From assembly GCF_019399895.1 (NCBI RefSeq), contig NC_091873.1, positions 5,321,501 through 5,385,500 of the forward strand: a DNA stretch of 64,000 bases, given 5' to 3'. The position numbers and the translations under genes are program-made. Shown here piece after piece: positions 37,201 to 50,700 of this stretch. This stretch comes from Cardiocondyla obscurior. Taxonomy: Eukaryota; Arthropoda; Insecta; Hymenoptera; Formicidae. Below the pieces are notes generated by a model. That model did no database searches. It was not told where the DNA came from and saw only the letters and a list, made by a program, of their open reading frames with translations. Positions within the stretch are counted from its first letter, which is position 1. Each line of letters starts with the position of its first letter.

Positions 37201-39290
37201 GGGCTGGGAGGAGGAAACGTTTCGGGAAAGGTCAGCGCGGCGGGCGAGAGGTGCGCCGAGGGACCGTACGTAAAAGCAGCGGAAAATAAAAATAAAAAAA
37301 AACGCGGAATTCGAGAATTTTGGTGGTACAGGCGTACGGAGCAATAACTCACTCGATGCCCCGCCGCGAAGCTCAGTGACGCGTAGCGTACGCGCATTTT
37401 ATTCCGCAAGAGGCCATTCTCGGTAAAGCGTGTAATCCGGTTATTAATGAGGGTGGTAATCGCACGGCTATATCGTGTACGATGGTAAAAAATGATGTAT
37501 GCTCCGACGATGCGTGCTGCTGGCGTTCGCTTCGGAAGCTAATGCGTTTTCGGTAGAGGAGAGCCGAATGATTGATTACCGCAAATAAGAAACCGCTCGC
37601 CTTCACTCATGACGATGACGTGTTTACACTCGGCATTTAAAAATGCTTACACAAACGTAATATAAACGGATTTGAGGCCATCTGCCGCTCGGAACAATTC
37701 TATGCCACTTAAAGGCATCGTGAACTCGACGCGAGTCAGAGACCAATATTACTTCTTGGAAACGCATCATTGGACAACCTGTTACGCCTTATATCGGGGA
37801 AACGTTGTTTTTCGCATTATAAGAAGTGTTTCTTCGGTAGACACCGGTATCTACGGAGGCGTGCCTCGCGGTCCGGGATCGCGGGGCGCGAGAGGGTGCC
37901 GCAGACCGGCCGAAATCATATTTCATGTCAGTCGATGCGAGATTAATAACGGCCAGACACGTTTCGATTTCCCAGAAGTACCTGTCGGCCCGGCCACACA
38001 CTGCGCTCGCCGGGGAAAAGCACGCGAACGGGCTCTCTTTCTCTCTCTCTCTCGGCCGCCGCCGAGCAGCGCGAGCAGACATCGACGAAAGGGAGTCGCT
38101 GGTTAATTACCGCTTTGACGCCGGTGGTTACCACCATCGCCAGAACTGGGGGATGATTTCTCACGCGGAAGTGAATCTGCCATGAACACGCCGAAAGGAG
38201 GTAATAACCACCTGGAAAGAGTGGCCTCATTGTTCCGTTCTATTGTCTTGGCGCCGCGCGATTCGATTCTTTCTTCCCTTCTCTTTCTCGCCTTCGAACT
38301 TCTGAATTTAACTGACTGGCATCTGCGCCAACACCAATTACACTTGCGTTCTTAATTAACGCCAATGGCCATCAACGGGTCTCGTCCGCCTTCACGCGAG
38401 CGTCTCAAAGAGCTCCTTTAGCGACACCGCGTTAAATGACGGGGTCGGAAAATGCTCTATGATTCGTGGAAGTGATTTGAGGTAAATTAATCAACTCGAT
38501 GCGCCATTTACGCGAAGAAACCGAGCGTTCCCTAGCGCTCCATAATTCCTACGCTCCCATCTCGATTAATTAATTTTATTTATGTAGCCGCGAAAATAAA
38601 AATAATGCACAATTTAAATACGCTGCTTTTTTCCTTTCGCCTTGTTACGGATAAATTTTTAATTGCCAGCTATTATCGACCTCGATTTATCTTTTAATGC
38701 ACAGTGCTCGAAAGCAGAAGAACAAAGTGCAACTACTTTGAAAACAAGAGCAACTTGTCTCGATAACGACCGTGAAAGAAAAGTTCTTGGCGTTCTCTGG
38801 GCCGATGCTCGGCGGTTCGTGAGCAGTAAATCAAGTTTCCTTCTCTAGCGCGAGGATCGGTGGAAGTGTCCGGTACTGTTTGGCTAAAGCACGACGGGGC
38901 GCCAACTGGGTGAAAAGCGGCGCGTATGTATAAGACGGTGAACGGGGAGGGTCTCGTTAGCCGCTGACAGGAAGGCGCGTATAGCTCATCGCGTCGAATA
39001 GCTTTCCGGTGCTGTGAAAACCACCGACGAAACACGTTCTGAATAAGGCCGTGGATGTTCGGTTTGTGGGCGTTCGCCGTTTGAGCGGCAAAATGGATGA
39101 AAGATCGATCGACGGATCCGGAACTGAACCGCCACGTGGCGCAAACGCCCGACGTATTTTAACGATTAATGCAAAAAGAGGAAATCACAAAGATTAATAA
39201 AAGACGTTATTGAAAAGGGAAAATATTATAAACGTGATAAATTTCAATTTTTTTGTTTCTTCTTTTTCCTCTTTTTATTTAAGCATTGGC
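31234..39290. other. CpG-rich/AT-rich non-coding stretch
   Basis: About 8 kb with no supported gene. CpG-rich blocks at about 31.9-32.7, 35.0-35.9, 36.8-37.3 and 37.85-38.15 kb produce many overlapping open frames (up to 144 codons) on both strands with no family motif. T-runs lie near 31,288-31,303 and 36,079-36,096, and a short CT repeat near 38,037-38,055. 33.6-34.1 and 35.95-36.15 kb are AT-rich. Confidence 0.4.
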
Positions 39291-39401
39291 CGCGTTCAGC
39301 GGAAAAAGCTGCTTTGCAACTGTTGTAAAAATCTGATTGTCATGTTCATTTTTCTTTTTTGTTTTACAACAGCTGCAAAGCAGCTTTTTCCGCTGAACGC
39401 G
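39291..39401. repeat. Perfect-type hairpin, 40-bp arms
   Basis: Arms 39,291-39,330 and 39,362-39,401 are reverse complements with one mismatch, around a 31-nt AT-rich loop. The arms begin CGCGTTCAGCGGAAAAAGC. This could be the remnant of a small inverted-repeat transposon, but I see no clear target duplication. It could also be a hairpin RNA source, although the arms are GC/AT mixed and nearly perfect, unlike typical animal pre-miRNA stems. Confidence 0.8.
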
Positions 39402-42400
39402 ACTATTGTATCGTTTGTCTGTATATTCTGCTTTTTATTTTCTTTTTTTTTATATGAAACATTTCTATGACATAATCGTTTTATTTGTCAAGATATTTAA
39501 ATTCTTTTGCGTCACTGTTTGTTCCATTAATATATTTAAAATATTATTGCATATTAATAATAAAATGTAGACTAAACAAAGTGTTGTAATTAAAATAAAG
39601 AAAGAAAAAAAAAAAAAAAGAAGAAAAGAGCAGACGATACATTGTAATTTTTTATTTCAACGTTTCTGCTAGATACTGCTTTCGCGACAGGATCAACTGC
39701 GAGTAGCGGAAGTTCAGTCTGGTAAACCGGCGGTGAGAGGCAAAACGGGAGGGTAGAAAATCTATTCCACAAACGTTTGTCATGGTCGTTATTTTAACAG
39801 TCCCACGAGATCTTTTTTCAGCTGTATGCGCGCTATATCTACTGGTTGCGTTCGTTGCCGTAAAATGGATGGCGTTGGGAGGTCGATAGACGGAGAAACC
39901 TACGACAACAAAAAGTTATCCCCTTGGACCCCGAGATCTGACTCTCGCCCGGCGGAAGCGTCAGGATTGCCGCGAAAGTCGGTAAGAAAACGAACGCGGC
40001 TAAGTGCTCGTTTCGTAATTATCTTTGAGAAACGCCGGTGCTCACCAAACGAACTTTTTCAGCCGGTACTCCCCTTGATGAACCTTAGTTCAATTATGAT
40101 ATCTAATTATTAAATTGGATGGTAAAAATAAACTAATCTCGTTTCCGTGTAACTTCTTCCCATTCGTCCCCGTAGTCTGGAAACTTTCTTTCCCTCCGCC
40201 GAATTAATTTTAAATCCACTTGATCCCGCCTATTACGTATTCACTGGTAAACTTTAATACGAATTCTATAAAGGAGAAAACCCATCGGTGATTGAATTCC
40301 TCAAAGCTGCAGCAGCAGAAAGAGATACAGGTACAATTGAGAGTACCGATAGAAAGATCTACGAAGAACGATATCCCAAAGAGAGAGAGAATGAAAGAGA
40401 AGAACGCGTATGAGAACGGTAAAATAAATCGAGTTCAAAATCAATCGTTCCTTCTTTTATTGCGCAAATTGAAAGGAATCATTGGCAAAAAAAAAAAAAG
40501 AAAGAAAAGAAAAAAAAACAGAAAAAAAAACAGTTGTTGTTTACGCGACGTATAATCGCGCACGTTTATACACACATATATCTACAAGAGGAAATGCGAG
40601 AATACCTCATGCACGATACCGCGCGAGTATCTCGGACGCGGTGCCGGTCGCGTTACTGCGCCCCGTCTCAAATTAGTTGCAGACGTTTCATTTATAACGC
40701 CGCTGGCCATTATGCCACCCGGACACAATGGTATTGTGCGCGCCGCGCGAGTTCTCACCCCACGGATGCACACGCACCGGGAAGAACAATCCGAAACGTC
40801 GGGTCCCGCACGCCGCACCGAAGCTTTGATGCCTCGTGTTCCTCGGGCGCTACATGTCAACGATCCGAGAACCGCCCCGTGAAAATTTCAACGTTTAGAC
40901 CGCTTTTAATCTGACGCCCGCTTTGCCGGCCGTCGCCATTAATAGCCATGAGAAGCGATTTCGACGAATGAATGAATCATCCCGTTTTGACTTTCGGAGG
41001 CAGCCGCGCGGCCCAGCTTTCCACGCTTTATGGATCGACGAGCGAAACAACCGTGAAAACCTGGGATTAGCATTGTCGTACGGGGAGAACCGTAAAGGTT
41101 CTCCTTTTCGAGGATGCCGGAAAGAATGCAGTCATCGCGTTCGAGAGCGATCCGAGCGATGAGGGCGGAAGCCCGAAAGGAACCGTGACGCCTCTTTTTA
41201 AGCGGATTATTTTATAAATATAATATTTCTCGGCCGTACCGCGGAGGATGTCGTACACAGCGGCAAAGGCGCCGCGGTAAATCCAAAACTATGTAAATTT
41301 CGGCTGCTCCGGCGAGCGATAACACGCGCGGGAATTAAAAGTTAACCGGCTAACCATGCGAGTCACATTATCAAAGTCACGCAGCTCTTTCTGACAGAAG
41401 AGGAGAGCTGGCGTGATTAAAGTTTAACGCGTGCTTGGGTCAGCAAAAAAAAAAAAAAAAAAACGTCAGTTGTCCGGCGCGCTAGCGTCGGGAGATACGG
41501 GCGCATTCCACGTTATCGCTCGCGTCCCTCGTCATGCCGCGCTATATATCGGGGCAACGTATATCCTTCAGGAATTTCCCGGACGGTCCCGGGCGATTTA
41601 AAGGCAGGACGGGGACTTCCGGATTTTTCTGCGGTACCCTTTTTTTTTTTTTTTTTCCCCTCCCACCTGGACGACGTTGTAAATCATCGCGGTGGGTTTC
41701 TATTCGCGGCGGCGCGAAAGCAGCGCGTCTTGGAAAATCTCTTCCGACAGTCTTACCCGGCGGCCCAATTAAAATGCTCGTATACCGCGCCGAAAAACGT
41801 CGTAGAACGAGGCGTGCACGGTCGTTCGCGCGGCCGCTTACGCGCCAGTGATGCGCAAACTTTGCGAGAGCGTTGATAAATCTCATCCGGTCCCGTGACA
41901 GATTTCCGCAAAAAATTCACGAGAGCCACACGTGTGTGCCGACGTTGCTAAATCTTTCCGCCGCGGAGCTTTCCGAGAATCGTCGATGTTGCACGCCTCG
42001 CAATCGTTGGGTATTATTAATAGCAAATTTGCACGCGGGATAAATATATGTTCAATAAGTGATCAATTATGAAACGCCGATGAATTTATTTGCTAAGTGC
42101 AAATGCCGCTCCCGCTACTTTTGGGTATCGATTAACTATTTTTAATTTCCGTTCTGTGTACCGTCTTCAAACGCGAAAGCTTATAAGAACATGTTTGCAT
42201 TTAAATTAAATACATTATTTTTACGCCCGGGGTCTTGTTTGCATATTAATTGCGATCATTAATTGAGTGCAAACATTCCGCTAAAGCGACCTGCTTGTGC
42301 AAATAAATTTTGAAATTTGCACAACCGCCGCGGCTATAAAATTTAACAATTAACGACAATTTTGTGTTACAACGTGTATTGTTCTTTTGTAATGAGTTTA

Positions 42401-44192
42401 CATTGTTCTCACTGACACTCTTGTCGGCGAAGCGAGCAATAAAGGTCCGTTAATGAAGTTAATGACGCGGCGCGACGATAAAGTTTTTAACAAATTTACA
42501 ACCGCGACGCAAGAAGGCTCTCTCGGCCGATACTTTATTCCCTATTTACTGGGAAATCCCTTTGTCACTTTTACTATCGCACCGAGCGGCGCACAATGGC
42601 TACACGCGGGACACCGAGTAATATCGAGCATCACAGAGAACCGCGCCAGCGTTCCAACGAACGTTTTACAGCCCGCCGTCGCGTAGCAGCTTTCAAAGCG
42701 AAAAGCGCAGTGGGAAGAATCGAATTTCACACAATTCGGCTCCGCCGCGTGTTGACGCGAGGACGTAGCGAAATTGTTTTTCTACCCTGCCCGCGCCGTC
42801 GCCGCCCACAAAAAGTAAACGGAGATACTTCCGCAAAATATTTCCCTGCCTCTGAGATTTCACCATATGCTGGATTTAGGGACCGGACAGAAATGCGCGG
42901 CGTTAAGAGCCGGCCCGTCGAAGAAAAGTAAGCCGCAATCGTGTAAATACCTACGCGCCACGAAGCAGAAGAATCCAAATAAAAGTAATGGAATGTAAGA
43001 AATAAAAAGAGAGACCAAAAAAGAAAAAGTGTTAAGAGTTTAAACAACAGCGTGTAAAATTAGGAGACGGCACACGAGAAGTTGGAAATACAGTCCGCCA
43101 GATGTTACGGCGAGTACACTGAGGTACAAGAGAGTTAATACTTTAATTACTATTCAAGATCTTGTCGGGACACCGAGCATGTCCGAGTACTTATATAATT
43201 CTATTAAAGCAGTCGATGGAAATTCGCGTTGAAAATTACCCAACGATTACGTCGTTAAGGTTAAACGATGAAGACGATCAAGACCGCGTGAAAGATCACA
43301 TTACTGAACCCTACGAGAAAATAAAGTATGTAGAAATGAACGTAACGTACAAGACTGCGCCTACGCCAGAAACAGCAAGAGCGAAATCGCGGCGGTAAAT
43401 AGCGGCGCGAAAAGAGAGACGTTACGCTCCAAGTAGTGGAATGTAAAGAAAGCACGATATCCGCGAGGGGAGAGAAAGGCGCCAGTTAGAGTTTGCGCGT
43501 AAAGGAAGACCGAAAAAAAAGAAAAAAAAAAAGAAAAAAAAAAGAAATACAAGTATCGAGCAAAGGGTGGCACGGCGAAGGGGTCGAACTGCGTAGCTTT
43601 TTCACGACGACCTCGGTGAAGATCGAGGGGACGGGAGAGAGGGTGCCCCGACCTCGCGCCGAGAATTACGAGGCTCAGGTGTGCGTGGCTACATTATTAA
43701 AAAACAAGAAACCTCATCATTTTCGCCGGCTCTCGTAAAGATATTAAACGGAAACTTTATGTTGCCGGTGTGCTCGTCGCGTGCGCCTCATAGGCACGCG
43801 CGCGCGGGGGATTTCCGTTTCGTGTTCCGCCGCGACGATACGCATACACGCGAAGAAAGAAACGTGTGTGCGTCCGCGATAGGTGACGTACCTTCGCCTG
43901 TGGAAGTACCGCCGTCGGAGGAAGCGCGTACAATCGATTCGCGAACTTCCGTTCTTTGTTCCTCGGTGCGCGCCTCTATCGTTTTACGCTTTACATAATG
44001 CTTCTGCGGGTTTATTGCGGCCGATGAGTTACGGGCCCACGCAGCTACATCAGCTGGCACGCGCTTCATCGCGATTATGAAATTATTAATTTAAGTGTAA
44101 ATAATGAACCCCGCGAGCAGCTTGAGGTTTTAAATAAGTCGTGACATTACAGCACGCGTTAAAGAGAACGGAACACTACGTTATTTGCTGCA
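39402..44192. other. CpG-rich non-coding stretch
   Basis: No gene is supported. CpG-rich portions (40.6-41.2, 41.45-41.9, 42.55-42.9 and 43.55-44.08 kb) give overlapping frames in several phases with no domain. A/T runs lie near 39,606-39,619, 41,445-41,463, 41,640-41,656 and 43,508-43,542. Confidence 0.4.
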
Positions 44193-44218
44193 TTTTTTTT
44201 TTTTTTTTTTTTTTTTTT
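44193..44218 (+). repeat. Poly-T tract, 26 nt
   Basis: An uninterrupted run of thymines. A separate A-run follows at about 44,295-44,313. Confidence 0.9.
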
Positions 44219-44759
44219 GAAGAAAAAGGCATCTCGTTTTAGAAATATTTTTATCGCGAAATAATAGGAAAAATATTACGATCGATAAACGCTACAAAAA
44301 AAAAAAAAAAAAAATAGCCCGTTACTAATATTCTACAATATATGGCACTCATGGATAATCGATATAATACCTCTATTTTTCTTTTTTTTCACCGGCTAAT
44401 AGTAGCAGTTGCATGCTCATTTTATTTTTTATCTTTTTTTCGTCCGCACTTATGATCGAAAACTTTTCTCGCAGCAGAATTTCAAGCGCATGCAAACCTG
44501 ACTCGAATGCGAATGTCTTGTATTCCGTGGCCGTTTCTTTCGCCACGTGTACTTTTGCATCGGCTGGTGTCAGCAAGTTGAGTTCCCAGCCGATTCCGTT
44601 ACAACCGTAGACGACGTGCGTACGTGTGCAGCAAACACCCGCACACGCACACACATATTCATATATGTAGATAGCACGATCGCACGAGCCGTAAGAGGCG
44701 CACAGACCTCACACAAAGAAGAATACAGAGGAGAAAGGCAGAGAGAGACAGAGAAAGAG

Positions 44760-44763
<4 letters not shown>

Positions 44764-44792
<29 letters not shown>
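44764..44792 (+). repeat. (GA)n microsatellite
   Basis: About fourteen GA units inside a longer purine-rich tract (44,720-44,795). Confidence 0.92.
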
Positions 44793-44795
<3 letters not shown>

Positions 44796-47700
44796 GCGCG
44801 TCCGGCTGGCTTGCGGAAAGTTGGCGCGCTGGCGCTAACAAGCAGGTGTTGCAGGTGCCACGAAGCCTCTATCCTACCTGTACCACTATCGCGTTGCCTT
44901 TCTCACCGTCTCCGCCACCTCGGAAGGCGCATTGACTCGCGCGAACAGAGTTTCTCTGGTCTCGTCGTACTATACGAAATCCCCAGGAGCTCCGAAAGGG
45001 TTTAGCCACCTTTACTGATCGTACCCTAGTGTCCGTTTAATATTGCACGCTTCTCAGACGATGTATTCGCCGGCACGTATTATGTCTACCGCATAAATAG
45101 CGATGCGCGATGCATTCACGCAGAAAGCAAGTATCTCGTTCTAAGATCTCCGAATACATTAGCGCTGGAACGCCTTCGGGCCCTGTCATGTTCGATAGAG
45201 TTGGACGTCGGCATGGCGCACCGTTCAATCATGCCGCGCGTTGCATTTTATTTTCTCCCTTTGGCTACATTTTTATTTTTTAGTTAATTATTTATAAATA
45301 AAAGTTTAGCGAAATTTAAAAAATAAATCGGTAAGTATTACATGTTTATATGTAATTCCCTGTTTGTTCATTCAGCGAAGAAATCTCGAGATAAAAAGTA
45401 CACGACTGAAAACCACTGATTTGTGATAATTATTTGGATAAATACTTTGACGTTGGGAAGCTGTGTTTAATATATCTTGTCTTTTTTCTCACGTCTCGGT
45501 GAGATCTTTTGCGCTCTTTTACGCCTTTCAATCCAAACGCGTACTTGAATGCGTCAGCACGAAATGGTGAATGATATGGGGAGTTTCTTTTTTTTTCCTT
45601 TTTTTTTTTTTGCGGTATCTAAGTTAAGAAAGGAGAGAAAATGAACGTCCACAGAGCGTACCCGGCTAGACTGTTGATTTAAGCTCGGCAAAACGTCGCG
45701 AGAGATTGGTACGTTTGCATGGGCGCGAACGTATTTTCGTTTCGCGGTGAAAGAACCTTCACGGACTATTTATACTGCGCACGTGAATCGTATACAGTTT
45801 TATCGCGTTTACGGTTTTATGGGGCCCGTTTAACGGGATACAATAAAAAGCCACTTTAGGCCATAATATGAACCTGTGTCCGACTACGTCACGCGGCACG
45901 CCGAAAGTACATGCTCCTGTAATTTTAACATAATTGCTTTTTATTGCTCATTAACATATAATCTTCTTTGCGCGATTTAAAAAAAAAATTGCGATCGATC
46001 AAAGTCAAATGATTAATTTCATCATTCTAATTATATGTTACGATAACGTCGTGGATACGGGAAAGCGTATTATTCACTTGCAAGTGCACGATTATATATA
46101 TTTTTATGAGCCCGCGGGATTACGTCGGATTATAGTAAATTACCCGCGGTAATTAAAAACGGTCGTTTTCATCAACCACTTTGCATAAACTCGCTATACC
46201 GCGCGCCTATCCCGAGCGCTATTCTTGCTCGGCGAAATAACGGCGTTCAGTCGTAGAATAGAAAAGTTCTTAGTGATATACCTTGTTTCCCCTATCAATT
46301 TCCTCGACGTAAATCTACGGCCATAATCAAAGTTGGTACCTCGACGGAGCTACGACCTCTGCCCTCGGCGAACGGCTGACTTCGGAAACTCGCATAGTCT
46401 ACTCTAGGATAGATAATACGGACATACATATTGCACCGCGACTACGGCATCGTGCTCGTTCAATCGTGTTCTTGTTCATTCGTCGGCGAAGAATGTCGCG
46501 AAACACGCGAGCCTTGCCAGCGAGCTTCTCTATTCTATCCTATTTAAAACAATTTTCTGCCCTTTTCCCGGCCTATTTGTGTCCCTCTTAAACCCTTTTT
46601 TTATTAATTAAAAAATATGCGACGTATGTATAACCATGTAATTGTTTAATTTTATTATGTGATATCCTCAGCCTAGGTGAGAGTTCCGTAAGCATGAAAT
46701 TAGTCGGTACAATGTTAGGAATCTCTTCTGATTTCCGGTACAACGTAAAACTGTAAGAGCAGTATTTTAGTTTACAGCGTAATTTTGCAGAAAAGAGATT
46801 TGTCTTGCAGCACCGGGCTCTTGAGAAAGCATGTAGCCACTAATTGCATTGCGTTAATAGCGGCCATCATCTATGCTTACCGACTTTAAACGCAGCTTAT
46901 TTCCGGCGGAATGACCGCAGACTGATTATACGGAAATCATCCGAGATTCCTCTGGTTTTAATTAACAAAAAAAAGTTTGGAGTTCTTCTGTATTTAATTA
47001 ACAAAGAAAAAAAAAACAAAAAAAAAAGGTTTTGAATCTTAGAAAGCGTCTGCGTATTTTAATCGATTTCAATAACTGCGGGTTTTAAATAGTCTCGTTC
47101 ATAATTGTTCCGAGAAACCAGATGTTACACAAAGATAATTTTTCTTTTTCTTTTTTTTTTTCAGATTAAGTATTTCACGAATAAGAGAGCGTTCGCAGGG
47201 TACCGCGAGTTTCTGTGATATTTTTTCTTTTATTATTACATCGCGTTATTCGGCTTTAATATCCAATATGATGTTTATCGCCGCGTAGATATCGACTTCG
47301 CAAAAATATTCAGTCCTTTGGACAGCGCCCGGTTAAAAAATTTATTTAATACGTTATTGAAATGAAACCGTCGGGGCGAGTTGTATCTTTAACCTTTCAC
47401 CGACAATCGGTCGAGTACAATCATTCAAAGTGAAATCCGTACAAATATGTACTGACTGCTCGTCTAATCTCTCACGCCGCGTAGTAAATACTGACAGGGG
47501 GTCAATATTGAAATATCTTATCGTGAAAAGCGCTATGCACGCCTGAAATATATTAGGAAACTCACTCTCCTATATATCGCGCGCAATGAGTCAGAACACT
47601 AAAAAGATAACTAGCCAATTTCGTATTTTTAAGCATTTACCGTGAGACGAAGTCGTTTCAGGTAAAAAATTTTGATTAATGCCTAACAGAAAATATATAA

Positions 47701-50700
47701 CTAAAATATTTTAGTTTTATGAGAGGTTTAAGATAATTTACGAAGAAGATAATTAAGTGGAGTTTTAAATAACGATCGAGAAATATATTCAATAAAGGAA
47801 AGTGATGGTCGGAGGATGCAAGTTACTCCTAGCATAGTGTATTGTGAATCTTCAATTTCAACTGCCAAGCACGAATATGAGAAATGCAGCTGCTAGCCAG
47901 AGATTTGGCGAAAGCCTTTTCGGGGATGAGGAGACGTAGCCGAGGCAGTCGGCGAGAGGAGCTTAGACCGGTAAGCTCGCGGGCTTTGCTCCGCGTCGGG
48001 AGATCGACGGTCCTGTATTTCCTATATCCCGGCTGCTCCTTTGGGGTATAGTCCAGATCCTGACCATCCCTCGTTAAATCCCGGGGGGGTATACATGCGA
48101 AGGATCGTCCAGATCGTGCGTACGGTACCCGGTCTCGATGTTTTCGAACGTGCGTATAATGCCGCCACCTGCGACTCGACTGAAATGCCGACTTCGAGAA
48201 TGGAAGGGTGTCGTCGCGTGTATATGCTAATACGTTAGATCCCCGTTTTTTTTATTTTATTTTTTTTTTAATAAAGCACATTTCGCGAGCAATTTTTTTC
48301 CTAGTCTAAATAAATTAGAAAACCTAATCCTTCTGTCCTAATAATTTTCAAGTAATTTTGTAACAATAAAAATTTATATTTTATTATATTTTATGATGTA
48401 CCGATTACAATAAAAAATTAATTACTTTATATATGAAAGGCTTTCTATTTTTGCAAAAGTAACCTAGTTATACGAGTTCAGCGACACGTCTTTAAATAGA
48501 AACGGGTTTAAAATATACCGCCTTTGAAGTGGTAGATAAGAAAGCAAAGCTCAATGATATCTACTTTTATCTAATATAAACTGACTGAGAGGATATCAAA
48601 CGATACCAAGTAAAAGCGACACGATTATTTCCACGAACGCACGTATTTGAATTTGATAATAAATATCACGGTCATTGATTTATAAGAAACCTGGTTCGCG
48701 ACGATTCAGATTCAATAATTTAAAAAAAAAAGTCCGAGTATGAAAAGCGAAAGAAAGCAAATCCGTTTCTCAGCCACGCCGCTCGCGCACAATAGCATTC
48801 TTCGGCGCGGCTTCTGAAAATATCCTTGCGCGCGATCTCACAAGCAGTCTGGAGGGATACCAAGGAGAAAAAAAGGAAATAAAGGGTGGGAAAATTTTTC
48901 GGAAGTGTAGGCAAATAGGGTGGCAGTCGGAATCGGCTGTACGAAGGTCCGCAACGATCTTTAGAGCTAAATGGCCGGCTTAGAATCTGATCGGTATTAA
49001 GTTGTCAAGGGTTGCTTTTTCGAATTCCTCCTGTCGGCTTTAATCCCGTTCTAGAATGAAGCCGTCTTCAACCCCCTGTCAGATGCCGCCGGAACCCACG
49101 TCGTGACGCGCGGCGGGATCGTATGTTTACGCCATGCGTACCGTGACTCTGTTAATCCCTCCGCAAAAGGGGTCGGTCCAGTCTTTTCGAACGCTCTTGG
49201 CATTTAGCATATTCCCCTCCCATACTAGCCCGGGACAACACTTTCGCCACCGCACTTTTATCGCGACGCGACGGGAGCGACGACATGTGTGGCGAAAATG
49301 GAAATTGGCAAAATAAGAGAAAATGAGAATTCTAAAAGAGGACAATTTCGTTAGGCTATTTTAATGGATTCGTACGGCGACGCCGTTTGTTAGAAAAATT
49401 ATAACACGACGTTGATAATTTTTTAAAATTAATATTGTTATCGCGGCGCGGGCAGATACAAAAGATTTTCTCGCGATAACATTGTAGGTTTCAATTTCCC
49501 TAGCACAGTACGTAATGCATCAATTAATTAAACCATGTCGTTGTATTATATCTATTTGGAGACTGGCAAGTTTTTATTTAAAAATTTATGCAATTACGAA
49601 TTAAACTTTTTTCGAATAACGAGAGATTTTATACGATATAAATCCAAACCTGAGTAGATAAAACAATTCCAATAAACGAGAAATACAAACGTTTCCGGTC
49701 AGTTTCTCTTTCATATCGCGCGATGCTTGACTGCGTTAATTTGACCGCGTCAAATATCACGTTGGCTTCTTTTTTTTTATTTATCTGACACGTAGCTCGC
49801 GTCATACGTTTAGACAATGTGTCCGCCGGTGCGTTAATGCAATCCGTTGCAAAAAGAAAAAAAAAAAAGAAAAAGTAAACGTAACCGTCTATTCTTGTTA
49901 CTAACCGTTTAGCAGAAATCGAGACGTTCGAGTCACGAAGAACTATCGCGAGAAGAGCTATACTCTCAGAAAGTGTGCGGAAGTACTCGAGAAACGGTCG
50001 AGGACTTCAAGAGTGATGTCGAGTCATGAGTACTCGAGGTACTCGGGGTCAGAAAATTGCTGATCACTAGAAAATTCTTGGGTAAGCCTTTTACCCGGAC
50101 GAAGGCATTCTTATTGGCACATATCACTCGCGCAGGGGCCGCGATAACGTTGAAGTAAAAATATTTTAACTTGAAATGGTATCGAGAGAACCCGTCTGCG
50201 ATCGCGAGATATAAGCAGCGTTAGATTAATTTTAGGGAGCACTTATTTAAATCCCTTAAAAGTTTTTTATAGGAGATTTTGCGAAATAAGTTTTAAGAAA
50301 TAAATTTATTCGGTACAAAGCAACATATGCGACTTTCTTTACGATGCCAATTAAGTTAAATTCCTTTTTCCGTGTCGCGAATTCTCCGGAGAGGGCTCGG
50401 TGAATTTATGGTGTATTTGAAAAGTATATATGATATACATTGGAGCTCATTAAGAGGCAATGTGCGCGCACGAACGGCTTTGGAAACTTCAGATATACAT
50501 CTACGTTGCTCATCGATCTGCATTAAAATACTGCGGGTGGTTTGAGAAAAGAAGAGCTCCCCGTAAATATTTTGATGAACTTACAGGCTTACGGATATTC
50601 GCGAAGGGGGACGGTTCTACTGTGCCAGCGGGGAAAAATGTCTCTTCGGAATCCTCTCTAAATTGAATACAAGATTCTTTTCATAAAGTTAAATCGGAGT

